Part shown: piece by piece, positions 40,901 through 50,671 of the stretch | Layout of the letters: each line of letters opens with the position of its first letter | Position numbering within the stretch: the stretch's first letter is position 1 | Assembly: GCA_015069465.1 (NCBI GenBank) | Contig: SVIO01000009.1 | Location: forward strand, 1-61,372 | Length of the DNA: 61,372 nucleotides | From: Clostridiales bacterium | Lineage (GTDB): Bacteria > Bacillota > Clostridia > Christensenellales > Borkfalkiaceae | Direction of reading: 5' to 3' | Notes under the pieces: model-generated | Told to the model about the DNA's origin: nothing | The model's input: only the letters and a program-made list of their open reading frames with translations | Database searches by the model: none | Position numbers and translations under genes: made by a program

Positions 40901-41623
40901 CTACACGGCATATTTTGCCATTATTTTAAGTAGAGCACCAAGCCCTTCGTTAATGTTTTGCTTTAAGTTTTTGTCTAGCCCGTTTTCTTCGGCTTTTAAT
41001 ATGGCTTTTTCAAGTTCAAGTGCACTTTTTTTATCTTGCTCTTTAAGTGGATAATACTCAAGTCTACTTAAAATGTTTTTTATGTGCGAAAAATCTATTT
41101 CTTCATCTTTTTTGTTTATAGTTTTTTCTTGACCATTAAATTCAACATTGTTTGCGCTAATAATAGGCGAAGAAAACACTTTAGATGGCTTACATCCCCC
41201 ACCATCATCAAAATTTAATGCATTTTTTTTATAACCTTGCTGGCTATTTTGGCTATTTGCGCACCTATCTAAAAACTGAGCGAGGGAGCGTTTTTCATCA
41301 CTTATTTTCATTTGTTTTTTTGGCAAAAATAGGCATATTGAAAGTCCTAAAAAGCAACTTGCCACAGTATAGACGGCAAATGTTATTTGCCCATTATTTT
41401 TAATTTCAAACCAGAACTCTATCAAACAAATTCCCACAAAATCAAACACTATCCACAGCCTCTTTATTAAGCCGTATTGCCTTTTAGATAAACAAATAAT
41501 CATGCATAATATGGTTAAAAGCCACACCAAGCCATTAAGGACAAGCGCCAATATAGAATCGGTTAAATTTTGATAAAAAATGCCAAAAAAACTATTCATA
41601 AAAAGTGAAAAAAGTCCGTTCAT
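40901..41623 (-). CDS. Uncharacterised membrane protein
   Basis: A 240-residue protein. Three or four hydrophobic helices fill residues 1-105 and a hydrophilic cytoplasmic part follows, with a disordered linker (110-175) and a C-terminal helical segment ending in INEGLGALLKIMAKY. No family recognised. AAAGGGGG precedes the ATG. It lies downstream of addA in the same direction, 90 bases away, and may be cotranscribed. Confidence 0.6.
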   Translation of the reverse strand: MNGLFSLFMNSFFGIFYQNLTDSILALVLNGLVWLLTILCMIICLSKRQYGLIKRLWIVFDFVGICLIEFWFEIKNNGQITFAVYTVASCFLGLSICLFLPKKQMKISDEKRSLAQFLDRCANSQNSQQGYKKNALNFDDGGGCKPSKVFSSPIISANNVEFNGQEKTINKKDEEIDFSHIKNILSRLEYYPLKEQDKKSALELEKAILKAEENGLDKNLKQNINEGLGALLKIMAKYAV

Positions 41624-41713
41624 ATTATCCCCCTTTTAATATTAAAATATATAAGGAATAATAAAACCGAACTTTTTGATATTTAATAACTTTTTTTGTC
41701 AGTTTTAATAAAA

Positions 41714-44700
41714 TTAAATTTCAACCGTTTCGCCTGTAAACAAATTTACTATTACCATCTTTTTTATATCTAGGTTAAGCACTTTTTTTGTTGCTATAGC
41801 ATATAATTCTAACTGCTTATGATATTGCTTTTTTAAACTTTCGTTATCTAAAGATGAATACTTATAGTCAATGATAATAGCGCCGTCGTTAGCGATAGAA
41901 AGAAGGTCTATAACGCCTTGCAAAACCACTTGTTCTTTGCTTAAGGTATCTAGCACCATGCCAGCGTCAACCAAAGTTAAAAACATTTTTTCTCGATAAA
42001 GTTTTGTGCCTTTAACATCGTTAAATGCGCCACTATTTATGGCGTTTTGTATTCGCTGTAAATTAACCTTTTCGACCTGCCCAATTGATAAAATCTTGTT
42101 TTCTATCATTTTTAAAACTTGTGCATGTAAGTCAAGCGTGCTGTCAAAGTCAAAATGCTCCATAATTTTATGCGCAATATTACCCCTTTCTATATCAGGA
42201 GTTTGCTCATCAAAAATTAAATGTACGAGTTCAGATTTTTCTTCATCATTATTAACCTTTGTTACACTTAATTTTAACGGTAAAGTGGTGTCTAATTCAA
42301 AAGGATATTTTTTAGAAAACCTATCCTTCATATCGCTTATAATCTTTTCATCACTTTGACCTATGATAATCTTTCGTGTGTCGCTTTTTAGTTCTGTAAA
42401 ACCAAGGTCGCTTATAAAATGCTCGCTATATGGCACCGAATTAGGAATATAATCAATATATTTTTCTGCACCAGCAAAAATTTCTTTTCTCGTGGCATAT
42501 TCCCCTTCATAAATCATATGAAGTGAATAAGTCGCCCTAGTTAGTGCAACATATAAAAGCCTTAATTCTTCTTTAACGCTATTTGTCCTAGTCTCTTCTT
42601 TAATGACTGCACGCAAAAGCGTTTCTTTCTTTTTTCTATTTTTGTCATCAAAGTCCATAAACGCCAAGCCGTGCTCACGACTAAATATTACGTCGTTTTT
42701 CTTTTCGCTTAACTTCATGTTTTGTTCTAATCCACACACGATAACCACAGGAAATTCTAAGCCCTTTGATGCGTGAATTGTCATAAAACTTACGGCATCT
42801 TCCTTTTGACTATCGCTAAAAGCAAAACTTTCTGGCGAGTTATCGACCTTGTCTAAAAATTCTTGAACGGTTAGTTTTTTATCCCCATCGATAGAAGCCC
42901 AAACTAGCCTATCTAATAGAGCAACTTTCTTTGCGCCATTATGCCCAGCAAACAAATAACTTTCTATATCTTTTTCATCAATAATCTTATTAAGCACACC
43001 TTGTGCGCCTATAAACTTAGAGACAAATGTTAGTTCTTCTATATACCTATTAAATTCTTTTAGCCTTGAAGATAGGGCGTTTGTAACATTTTCAAGATAA
43101 TATTTATATGCGTGAATAAACGACCATTTTTTGTTGTTTTTTGCGTCTTCCGTATGCGAAAACGCACATACTATTTCAGCCAAATCATCGTTAGTAAAGT
43201 CTGCAATAGGGCTAAGGAGAGTGCTTGCAAGTGGAATTTCTTGACTGAAGTTATCAACCAGCCTTAAAACGTTTATAACCATTTGTATTTCTGGATAATC
43301 GCAGATATTTTCTTTAACTTCAGAAATAACCGGCACGCCGTGCATCATTAAGCCCTTTACAATGCCTTGCACATAAGAATTGTCTTTATTTCTTGTTAAA
43401 ATTGCAATGTCGCTATATGTTATTTGCCTGTCGCAATTATTTTTAAAATCATAATAGGTCTTTTTAAGTTCTTCGTTTATAATCTCGGTAATTAGCGATG
43501 CCGTGTGATTATCCTTAAAATCAACTTCTTTTTTTATTTCTTGTAAAATGTTATAAACTCTTGGACTTTCCTTTTGGGTGTCCCTTCCCTTTTCCTTTTC
43601 AAGAACGTGTAATAACGCCCTGCCTGTCTTGTCCTGTGGGTATACCCCACCACTAACGAGTTCGGCATTGCCTTTATATTCACTTTCAAAAAACTCTTTT
43701 GTCATAGAATAACAAAAAACTTGATTGACCACGTCGATAATTGCTTTTGCTGAACGGAAGTTATGATTTAGAGAAAGCACTTTTTGTCCGTTTTTTTGCA
43801 TTGATTCGAACTTGCTTGCAAAAAAGTCTGGTCTACAGCCCCTAAAACCATAAATGCTTTGCTTAATATCGCCAACCATAAACAAGTTGTCGTTTGCAAT
43901 AAGGTTTATTATGCTTTCTTGAACGCCGTTTATGTCTTGATATTCATCGACAAAAACATATTTATATTTTTTTCTTACTTCATCTAAAATGTTAGCGTTT
44001 CTTAAAATTTTAAGTGCAAAATGCTCTAAGTCAGCAAAGTCTAAAACGTTTTCATCACGCTTTTCAGCATCATAAATCTCTGCAAACCTTTTTACAACGC
44101 TTATAAAATGCTCGGTGTGTTTTGAAAGGCTTTCTATCGCCATAAAGTCGCTTTCTTTATCAGATAAATGAGCATTATATCTTTCTATAATTTTTCTAAA
44201 CTTTTTACGGCAAGAATCCACCGTTTCTTTAACTTGTTTTTGTTCTTGTGTTAATTTACTATCAAAACTAAGCCTTGCCGAGCAACCTTCAAAACTCCCT
44301 TTTACAACATACACGTCTTTTGCCTTTAGAACTATTTGCATGTCGGCAATAACCATTTTTGTAAAGGCTATGCCCTTTTCAAGCCCATTATTAGTTAGAT
44401 AAGTATATGCATTTAGCACTTCTTGATAAAGCAACCTGACTTGACTTTTTAACATTTCTAAATATTTATTTAGTAAGTTTTCAAAATTTTCTTTTTGGTA
44501 TTCGCTTTTATACTTGTCTAAAATCAAGTCTGGATTTTGCTCGGAATTAGCAAACAAATATGCCGTTATAACGAGTTGCTTTAATGCACTATCGTTTCTA
44601 CTAACGGCGTGCCTGTCTATAAGCGTATAAAACCAGTCTTCCCCCGACTCATAAAACTCCTTAAAAGTTTTGTCCACGCACTCACTTTGCATAGTTTTTA

Positions 44701-45079
44701 CCAAAGCATCTTCTGCAACGCTAAAGTCAGGAGAAAGCCCCACTTCATAAAAATAATGGCGAATAAGCCTTGCGCAAAATGCGTGCAAAGTGGAAATATC
44801 ACAAGTTGGAATAAGGGCTATTTGTTTATATAGCCTTTTTCTATCCCCATCTTGCGATTTCATCAATGTACTTTTAAGTTTTTCCTTCATGTCTATAGCA
44901 GATTTTTCGGTAAAAGTTACAGCAAGAATTTGATTTACATCGACGTTTTGGTGCATGACAAGTCTTACAAGCCTGCTTATCATAGTATGAGTTTTGCCAC
45001 TGCCTGCCGATGCTGAAATCAATATGTTGCCACTTTCATGTTCAACTGCTTGAAGTTGTTCTTTAGTAAACTTAGACAT
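41714..45079 (-). CDS. addA: ATP-dependent helicase/nuclease subunit AddA
   Basis: A 1121-residue subunit of the AddAB enzyme that unwinds and resects double-strand breaks for RecA. UvrD-type helicase motifs: SASAGSGKTHTM (residue about 22), VFVDEYQDING (about 375), VGDIKQSIYGFRG (about 395), motif V MTIHASKGLEFPVV, motif VI LLYVALTRAT. A PD-(D/E)XK nuclease at the C terminus has IIIDYKYSS (about 1070) and QLELYAIA. The length is a little below B. subtilis AddA. It follows addB by 2 bases. Confidence 0.96.
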   Translation of the reverse strand: MSKFTKEQLQAVEHESGNILISASAGSGKTHTMISRLVRLVMHQNVDVNQILAVTFTEKSAIDMKEKLKSTLMKSQDGDRKRLYKQIALIPTCDISTLHAFCARLIRHYFYEVGLSPDFSVAEDALVKTMQSECVDKTFKEFYESGEDWFYTLIDRHAVSRNDSALKQLVITAYLFANSEQNPDLILDKYKSEYQKENFENLLNKYLEMLKSQVRLLYQEVLNAYTYLTNNGLEKGIAFTKMVIADMQIVLKAKDVYVVKGSFEGCSARLSFDSKLTQEQKQVKETVDSCRKKFRKIIERYNAHLSDKESDFMAIESLSKHTEHFISVVKRFAEIYDAEKRDENVLDFADLEHFALKILRNANILDEVRKKYKYVFVDEYQDINGVQESIINLIANDNLFMVGDIKQSIYGFRGCRPDFFASKFESMQKNGQKVLSLNHNFRSAKAIIDVVNQVFCYSMTKEFFESEYKGNAELVSGGVYPQDKTGRALLHVLEKEKGRDTQKESPRVYNILQEIKKEVDFKDNHTASLITEIINEELKKTYYDFKNNCDRQITYSDIAILTRNKDNSYVQGIVKGLMMHGVPVISEVKENICDYPEIQMVINVLRLVDNFSQEIPLASTLLSPIADFTNDDLAEIVCAFSHTEDAKNNKKWSFIHAYKYYLENVTNALSSRLKEFNRYIEELTFVSKFIGAQGVLNKIIDEKDIESYLFAGHNGAKKVALLDRLVWASIDGDKKLTVQEFLDKVDNSPESFAFSDSQKEDAVSFMTIHASKGLEFPVVIVCGLEQNMKLSEKKNDVIFSREHGLAFMDFDDKNRKKKETLLRAVIKEETRTNSVKEELRLLYVALTRATYSLHMIYEGEYATRKEIFAGAEKYIDYIPNSVPYSEHFISDLGFTELKSDTRKIIIGQSDEKIISDMKDRFSKKYPFELDTTLPLKLSVTKVNNDEEKSELVHLIFDEQTPDIERGNIAHKIMEHFDFDSTLDLHAQVLKMIENKILSIGQVEKVNLQRIQNAINSGAFNDVKGTKLYREKMFLTLVDAGMVLDTLSKEQVVLQGVIDLLSIANDGAIIIDYKYSSLDNESLKKQYHKQLELYAIATKKVLNLDIKKMVIVNLFTGETVEI

Positions 45080-45081
45080 TT

Positions 45082-48000
45082 TTATTCCTTTTGCGCCTCT
45101 ACAATTGTTTGGGCGCTAACCGATTTTACCTTTCTTTCCAATTGCTTTTCTTGCTTGCATATACCCTTAAACTCGCAATATTCACAAACCTTTTCATAAG
45201 GCGAAGGCACTATAACCCCCTCTTTCAATTGACTTGTTGCAAGTTCGCTTATGTTTACGGCATAGTCCATAAACCTGTTTATCTCATCTCTTGCCATTGC
45301 GCTTTTTAGTTCGCCCTTATCAGAAAGCGTTATAGGCATAAACTCGCTTTTTCCGTTTTGATAAAAAGTTTGGTCTTGAGCAACGATTGCCTCACTTTCA
45401 TTTAACGTATGGCCATCTGACATAACACTTTTGGTTTCTTTTTCATCTACATATTTATCCGAAATAGGCAAGTAGTATAGTCCTGCAACCTGCTTTTCAC
45501 CCTTATCTTTTTGGCTTACTGCATAGCCATACAAAAAGAGTTGTAGTTTTACGCCTGCAAATAGAGATTTTTTGGTTGAATCGGTAGAGCCTGTTTTATA
45601 ATCTATAACCCTAACATAATCGTCAGTTTGGTCAACCCTATCGATTTTACCTTTCATTTTAACTTGTCCGTTAAGCAAGTTTATCGGTGGATAGTCACCA
45701 TTTTCGCCAAACCTTGCTTCGCTTTTGGCAACCTTAAACGAACTATTCTTAAAGGACATATAAGTCTTATAGCAATAATTTTTGCTTTCATTAAGCACCC
45801 TTTTAATAGTCATACTAGAACGGCTTTCACTTAAGAACTTTTTGTATTCTTCCCTTTCTAGCACGCTTTTACTAATTTTATCAAAAAGTGCATTTGAACT
45901 TTCTTCATCGGCCACTTCGTCCATTTCACGAATAAATCTATCAAAAATTTGGTGCATTAAATTACCGACCGAAAGACTGTCCACATCGCCCTGCTCTCTT
46001 TTTGTCACCCTTAACGCATGTGATAAAAATGACTTATATGGGCATTTATAATAATCTTCAATGGTCGTTGGCGAAATCTCGTTAGAAATAAGTATTTCTT
46101 TCGATGACTCCAATTTTTCTTGAAGACTTGTATTTGCCTTTTCTATAATTCTTTTAGCAATAGGCGAAATGCCCGTTTTGTAAAAAGAACTTGCTTTAGT
46201 TATGTCTATTATTTTTCCATCAGAAAATTCGCCACACTCTTTTGCAAATGTCTTTAGCCCTTGTTTTGCCGTTAAGTATCCATTTTCGTTTTCAAAAGGC
46301 TTGTATTCTACAAGATTAAATATCTCTTCTAACACTTCGCTTTTGAACATTTTAGAGCCATCTATTGCACACACAGGATAACTTAAATATAAACTATCCT
46401 TAAAAGCAGTTAAACCTAAGGCAAAGTTTTCTCTATTCCTATGGTTTACAATGTTGATTTTTGGTTCAACTAAAACTTTTATTTCTTCAAGCATGGTAAT
46501 ATCGTCATCGCTAAGAAGTGACATATCCGTTTGAACGTTAGGAACGGCGTTTGTTAAACCTATTGCGAACAAGTGTTTTGCCTTTCCAAGCGCCGTTTGT
46601 TTATAACTGCCTATAAACACGGCATCGTTATATTGTGGGATAATAGACATTTCAAGTGCAGAAATACCACTGACAAAAATTGACCTATATTCTTTGAGCG
46701 AGAGTTTTAAGTCACCAAGCAACAATTGCATTTGCGACAAAAGATTTATGGCAGAATCATACATTTGCGCGCATATTGCGCCTTCTTCTATCTCGCCAAG
46801 CGCAATAAGTTTATCAGCATATTCTTGGTTTTTATTCTTAACGTCAAGCCTTTCTAATAAACCTAAAACATCAAACTTTTCAAAATGGCTTATTAAACTT
46901 TCTCTAAAAGCATTAAGGCTATCAAGGTCTTCACCATTAGATTTAAGCGTGAAAGGTTGTCTTACCTTATAGCCCGTTACGTTATATTTAATCAAATAAT
47001 TTTCAAAGTTTTCAGCAAGGCTTTGCTCGGTGCAAAAATATGGGTTTTTTGCAAAAGCGATTAAAGATTTTGTGTTAAAATTCTTTCTTATAACATCGAT
47101 ATAAGATATAATCAACTTGATAAGTGGGTGATGCTCTGCCTTTTTACGTTCATCGATAAAATAAGGTACTTGTAAATTATCAAAAACCTTTTGGATAATA
47201 GGCACATATTCGTTGGTTGGAAGTGCAATAGTCATATCCTTATACCTGCACTCGCCATTTAATACTTTTTGCTTTATAATTTGCGCCACCCTTTCAACTT
47301 CTTTGATAGGGTTAGGTGCAAAATAACAAAATACGTCCCCCTCGCTCTCAAACTCTTGACCTTTATAACTATCCTTGTTTAAGGCAAACGGATTATAAAT
47401 GCTGTCGATTATAATTCTTGCATTTTTTGAGTATTTGCTCTTTTCTGTTTTATATAATAATGGATAATTTTGCTCTTGACATAACTGCTTAATAAAATAA
47501 GCACTTTCGTTTACAAACACAAGTGGGTTATCCCCTTCGCATAAAAACGCCGTCAAGTTGTTTGTGCGTTTTATAAGCGAATCTACTGCCTGACGCATCT
47601 GCGCTGTAAAACCATTAAAACCAACAAGGTAAATATTAGCGCCACTTAAAATCTCTGCAGTTTTTATAACTTCATCTAGGTGTGAAAGATATGATGATTG
47701 GTCTAAAAAGCCGTTCTTTTGCACAAAATCTTCATAGGCGCTATAAACTTCATAAATATCTATAAGTTTGTTTTTCAAAATGCCATCGGTATTTTCTATA
47801 GCGACCTTTATATCGTTTGGGGTAACCTTGGCGCTTTTTAGTTGTATTATTAAGTTATATAGCGTTGGTGCAATAGTCGTTTTACTCGCCTTAAAGCAGT
47901 TAAGTTTTACGCTTGATAAAATCTTTTTAACAGCCATAGAAGAGCCTTCTATCGTTAAAAGATTATCCATAGGTTTTTGGGCACGCAAAAAGTTGCCAAA

Positions 48001-48186
48001 CGAAAACACCTGAGTGCTGAACGTTCCACCAAACTTATAACAAATAAGTCGCTCTATCATAAGCGAAACTTTTTCTTCACAAAATATTATGTTTTTTTGT
48101 TCGATACTTTTTGTGTTTTTTTCTAAAGATTGCAAAAGCAATTCAAACATATTAAAGTATGAATCTGTTGTAATAAGATTTACCAT
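45082..48186 (-). CDS. addB: ATP-dependent nuclease subunit AddB (RexB-like)
   Basis: A 1034-residue partner of AddA. The C-terminal nuclease is clear: VIDYKTGS near residue 870. The four-cysteine iron-sulfur site consists of the cysteine in YYKCPYKSFL (about 725) plus CEYCEFKGIC near the end. The N terminus, where B. subtilis AddB has a Walker A, reads ITTDSYFNMF and lacks G-x4-GK, so this subunit probably does not bind ATP, as in RexB. The gene starts with an apparently leaderless mRNA: TACAAT ends six bases before the ATG. Confidence 0.92.
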   Translation of the reverse strand: MVNLITTDSYFNMFELLLQSLEKNTKSIEQKNIIFCEEKVSLMIERLICYKFGGTFSTQVFSFGNFLRAQKPMDNLLTIEGSSMAVKKILSSVKLNCFKASKTTIAPTLYNLIIQLKSAKVTPNDIKVAIENTDGILKNKLIDIYEVYSAYEDFVQKNGFLDQSSYLSHLDEVIKTAEILSGANIYLVGFNGFTAQMRQAVDSLIKRTNNLTAFLCEGDNPLVFVNESAYFIKQLCQEQNYPLLYKTEKSKYSKNARIIIDSIYNPFALNKDSYKGQEFESEGDVFCYFAPNPIKEVERVAQIIKQKVLNGECRYKDMTIALPTNEYVPIIQKVFDNLQVPYFIDERKKAEHHPLIKLIISYIDVIRKNFNTKSLIAFAKNPYFCTEQSLAENFENYLIKYNVTGYKVRQPFTLKSNGEDLDSLNAFRESLISHFEKFDVLGLLERLDVKNKNQEYADKLIALGEIEEGAICAQMYDSAINLLSQMQLLLGDLKLSLKEYRSIFVSGISALEMSIIPQYNDAVFIGSYKQTALGKAKHLFAIGLTNAVPNVQTDMSLLSDDDITMLEEIKVLVEPKINIVNHRNRENFALGLTAFKDSLYLSYPVCAIDGSKMFKSEVLEEIFNLVEYKPFENENGYLTAKQGLKTFAKECGEFSDGKIIDITKASSFYKTGISPIAKRIIEKANTSLQEKLESSKEILISNEISPTTIEDYYKCPYKSFLSHALRVTKREQGDVDSLSVGNLMHQIFDRFIREMDEVADEESSNALFDKISKSVLEREEYKKFLSESRSSMTIKRVLNESKNYCYKTYMSFKNSSFKVAKSEARFGENGDYPPINLLNGQVKMKGKIDRVDQTDDYVRVIDYKTGSTDSTKKSLFAGVKLQLFLYGYAVSQKDKGEKQVAGLYYLPISDKYVDEKETKSVMSDGHTLNESEAIVAQDQTFYQNGKSEFMPITLSDKGELKSAMARDEINRFMDYAVNISELATSQLKEGVIVPSPYEKVCEYCEFKGICKQEKQLERKVKSVSAQTIVEAQKE

Positions 48187-48192
48187 ACTTAT

Positions 48193-48198
48193 ATTGTA
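48193..48198 (-). promoter_or_regulatory. Extended -10 box of addB (leaderless)
   Basis: TGA-TACAAT on the minus strand, then ATAAGT, then ATG. The same ATAAGT hexamer lies between box and ATG in the rluA-like gene. No good -35 hexamer and no Shine-Dalgarno. Confidence 0.5.
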
Positions 48199-48294
48199 TC
48201 ATATTTTATGGTTTTTTTTGTGTTTTTTAGATAGATGTTTTACATTTTTTTTTATTTGTGTTATCATAGTATAGAAATTGAATAGGAGCAAACA

Positions 48295-49401
48295 ATGAAA
48301 AGATTTATTTTTTTAATTTTAGCCGTGTGTCTTAGCATACTATTTACCCTTTCGGGTTGTAGTTGCACAGGAGACACCATATTAGAGTTTAATAGTTCTA
48401 AAATAAAAGACATAAAAAAAGAAACACTTACCTATAGCGTCTCTTTAGATAAAAGTTATAAAGAAATTAAAAGGTCTAGTGAAATAAGTGACAACATCTT
48501 GCCTAATTATATAAATGGTTTATACGTCACCGAATATGAAACAGGGGTTTTAGCACCCGTTAATAATATTGACGGAGATAACCCAAGGGGCGTTATTAAC
48601 CACTTAAAAACAACTTTTTCAATAGATGTTGTTGACACTAAAAGAAACACCGATGTTAGCGATGATAAAACTTATAACGACCAAATTATTAGCGAAGTGT
48701 GGTTTTATGGTAGCGAGTGGTCTTATGCGCCTATCTATTCTAAAACGACTGTAAAGAATACTTATATCGCCATTGATGGTAACCAAATAGAGTTTGCTCA
48801 TAAGATTTATCAATATACAACAACTTATAAAAAAAGTAGTTATGTTATGACCAAGAAATATTATGATGAAGATGATGGCGAAGATATAACAGGCTATATC
48901 AACTTTGATAATTTAGATGCACAAAAACTCGTTTCTATTAAAGGCGATGGAAAGTCTTATGAATATGAATTTAGACATGTTTTAGATAATAACCTTTTGA
49001 TTTTTGCAACTAGAAACGTAGACATATCAAAAGGAAATAATTTGATTTTACCAATTATAAATTATATGTATTCTAATATAAGCAATTTACAATTGATAAA
49101 CACATCGCACTCAACACTTAATATTGAACAAGCATTTAATTATTCTAGCCCTACATTTAATAAGAGTTATAATGAAGGCGAACTTGCAATTCCTGTTAAA
49201 AACCTTAAAATTACACTTAGTGGCACCGATTACTTAGGTATGCCAAAGTATGTGTCAGTTCAAAACAACACTGCAGATGAAACAAATATTGCAAATAATA
49301 ATTTAGTTGTTGAATATGCAGAAGCGCTAACAACTGCATCGTATAATTGTTTGGGCGCTTTAGTGTTTAGGTTAAATAATGTAAACTTATCTTATAAATA
49401 A
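48295..49401 (+). CDS. Uncharacterised lipoprotein
   Basis: A 368-residue secreted protein. A signal peptide of about 20 residues is followed by the lipobox LSGCSC. The mature part is beta-rich, with many Ser, Asn and Tyr and no recognised domain. AGGAGC precedes the ATG. It stands alone, divergent from addB, and ends at a perfect terminator. Confidence 0.75.
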   Translation: MKRFIFLILAVCLSILFTLSGCSCTGDTILEFNSSKIKDIKKETLTYSVSLDKSYKEIKRSSEISDNILPNYINGLYVTEYETGVLAPVNNIDGDNPRGVINHLKTTFSIDVVDTKRNTDVSDDKTYNDQIISEVWFYGSEWSYAPIYSKTTVKNTYIAIDGNQIEFAHKIYQYTTTYKKSSYVMTKKYYDEDDGEDITGYINFDNLDAQKLVSIKGDGKSYEYEFRHVLDNNLLIFATRNVDISKGNNLILPIINYMYSNISNLQLINTSHSTLNIEQAFNYSSPTFNKSYNEGELAIPVKNLKITLSGTDYLGMPKYVSVQNNTADETNIANNNLVVEYAEALTTASYNCLGALVFRLNNVNLSYK

Positions 49402-49420
49402 TAAACTCAAACTAACAAAT

Positions 49421-49458
49421 AAAAATAGGTAGCGATTTAATCGCTACCTATTATTTTT
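49421..49458. terminator. Bidirectional rho-independent terminator
   Basis: Perfect stem AATAGGTAGCGA / TCGCTACCTATT with a 5-base loop and A/T runs, between convergent lipoprotein genes. Confidence 0.85.
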
Positions 49459-49480
49459 ATTATAATTTTTTTATTAGTTT

Positions 49481-50497
49481 TTAGCCTAAGATTGTTTTAT
49501 ATGTTGTTGTGCCAAAAATGTTATCAAGGTCAAATGTGCCACTATTGCGAACATTAAATTCAACTTGTCTGTCAAAATCAAATGCACCTTCACCTATTTT
49601 AACAAAGTTTGCAAGGTCAATTGTTAGGTTTACCCCACTATTGATTTTGTTCATTGCTGTACAACCACTAAACACGTTGTTTTTAAGTGTAACGTTTGTT
49701 CCTAAAACAGTAACGTCTGTTAACTTTGTGCAACCACTAAAAGCATTGTCATAAACGGTTACTATTGTGCTTGGTAATGTAAGTGATTTAAGTTCTGTAC
49801 AACCACTGAACGCATCTTTACCGATTTCTTTAAGATTGTTACCTTTAAGTGTTATGCTTTGTAAAATTCTTGCATCCTTAAACGCTTCATAACCGATTGC
49901 ATAACCTTCTTTTTTACCAGCAACAGTATAATCAACGTTTGATGTTGCATTTACTATAACGTTTTTCAATGTATATGGCACGTAAACATCGCCAAATCCA
50001 TTGTTCATTTTTCTACCCTTTTCATATTCGGTTGTGCCAAAGAAATGTGAAAATGTTCTTGCCTTATCTGTAGCCTTGCCTTCTGTTTCTAAGGTTTGGT
50101 CATATTTAGCATCTGCTTTTGCATTTTTTCCAACAAAAGGAATTTCTAATGTTTCAAGGCTTTTCATATTTCTAAATGCACCTTGTTCAATTTCAACAAT
50201 TTTGTCAGAAACGATAAGTGTTTTAATCTTATCATCGCCATCGAAAGCACCTGCTGAAATTTTTGCTGATGAAATGCCCTTTTCTTCTAAAATAGCACCG
50301 ATATCAAGTGTGCCGTTATCTAAATAGTTATCAACATAAACAAAGTCTCTAACTACAAATTCACCTTTGTTGTTTTTGCTGATAATGAGTCCTGTTTTAT
50401 TAGTTGTATCGTCATCATCTACAGCACAAGCAGTAAGAGAAAATGCACAAACTATTGTTAGCATAACTGCAAGCAATATATTAAAAAGTTTTTTCAT
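49481..50497 (-). CDS. BspA-type leucine-rich-repeat lipoprotein
   Basis: A 338-residue surface lipoprotein. The signal peptide ends at the lipobox SLTAC (about residue 24). The mature chain holds LRR_5 repeats of the BspA/TpLRR type: GAFDGDDKIKTLIV, GAFRNMKSLETLEIP, DAFSGCTELKSLTLP, NAFSGCTKLTDVTV, NVFSGC. About 60 residues interrupt the array (130-190). BspA-like proteins bind host proteins or other cells. AGGGAG precedes the ATG. Confidence 0.9.
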   Translation of the reverse strand: MKKLFNILLAVMLTIVCAFSLTACAVDDDDTTNKTGLIISKNNKGEFVVRDFVYVDNYLDNGTLDIGAILEEKGISSAKISAGAFDGDDKIKTLIVSDKIVEIEQGAFRNMKSLETLEIPFVGKNAKADAKYDQTLETEGKATDKARTFSHFFGTTEYEKGRKMNNGFGDVYVPYTLKNVIVNATSNVDYTVAGKKEGYAIGYEAFKDARILQSITLKGNNLKEIGKDAFSGCTELKSLTLPSTIVTVYDNAFSGCTKLTDVTVLGTNVTLKNNVFSGCTAMNKINSGVNLTIDLANFVKIGEGAFDFDRQVEFNVRNSGTFDLDNIFGTTTYKTILG

Positions 50498-50620
50498 AAA
50501 ATCTCCCTAAAATCCCTAAGTATAATCTTATTCTTTATAAGTTTAACATTTTATGTTCTTTTTGTCAATGAATAACATTTATTTAGTTGGCATAAAATGT
50601 AATTTTTTTGACTAATAAAT

Positions 50621-50659
50621 AAAAAACCTACCTGAAAAATACTTTTCAAATAGATTTTT
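50621..50659 (-). terminator. Terminator of the M1-like peptidase gene
   Basis: Imperfect stem AAAAATCTA..TGAAAA / TTTTCA..TAGGTTTTTT with a 4-base loop and T-rich end on the minus strand, 13 bases after the stop codon. Confidence 0.65.
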
Positions 50660-50671
50660 GTTAATCTTATA

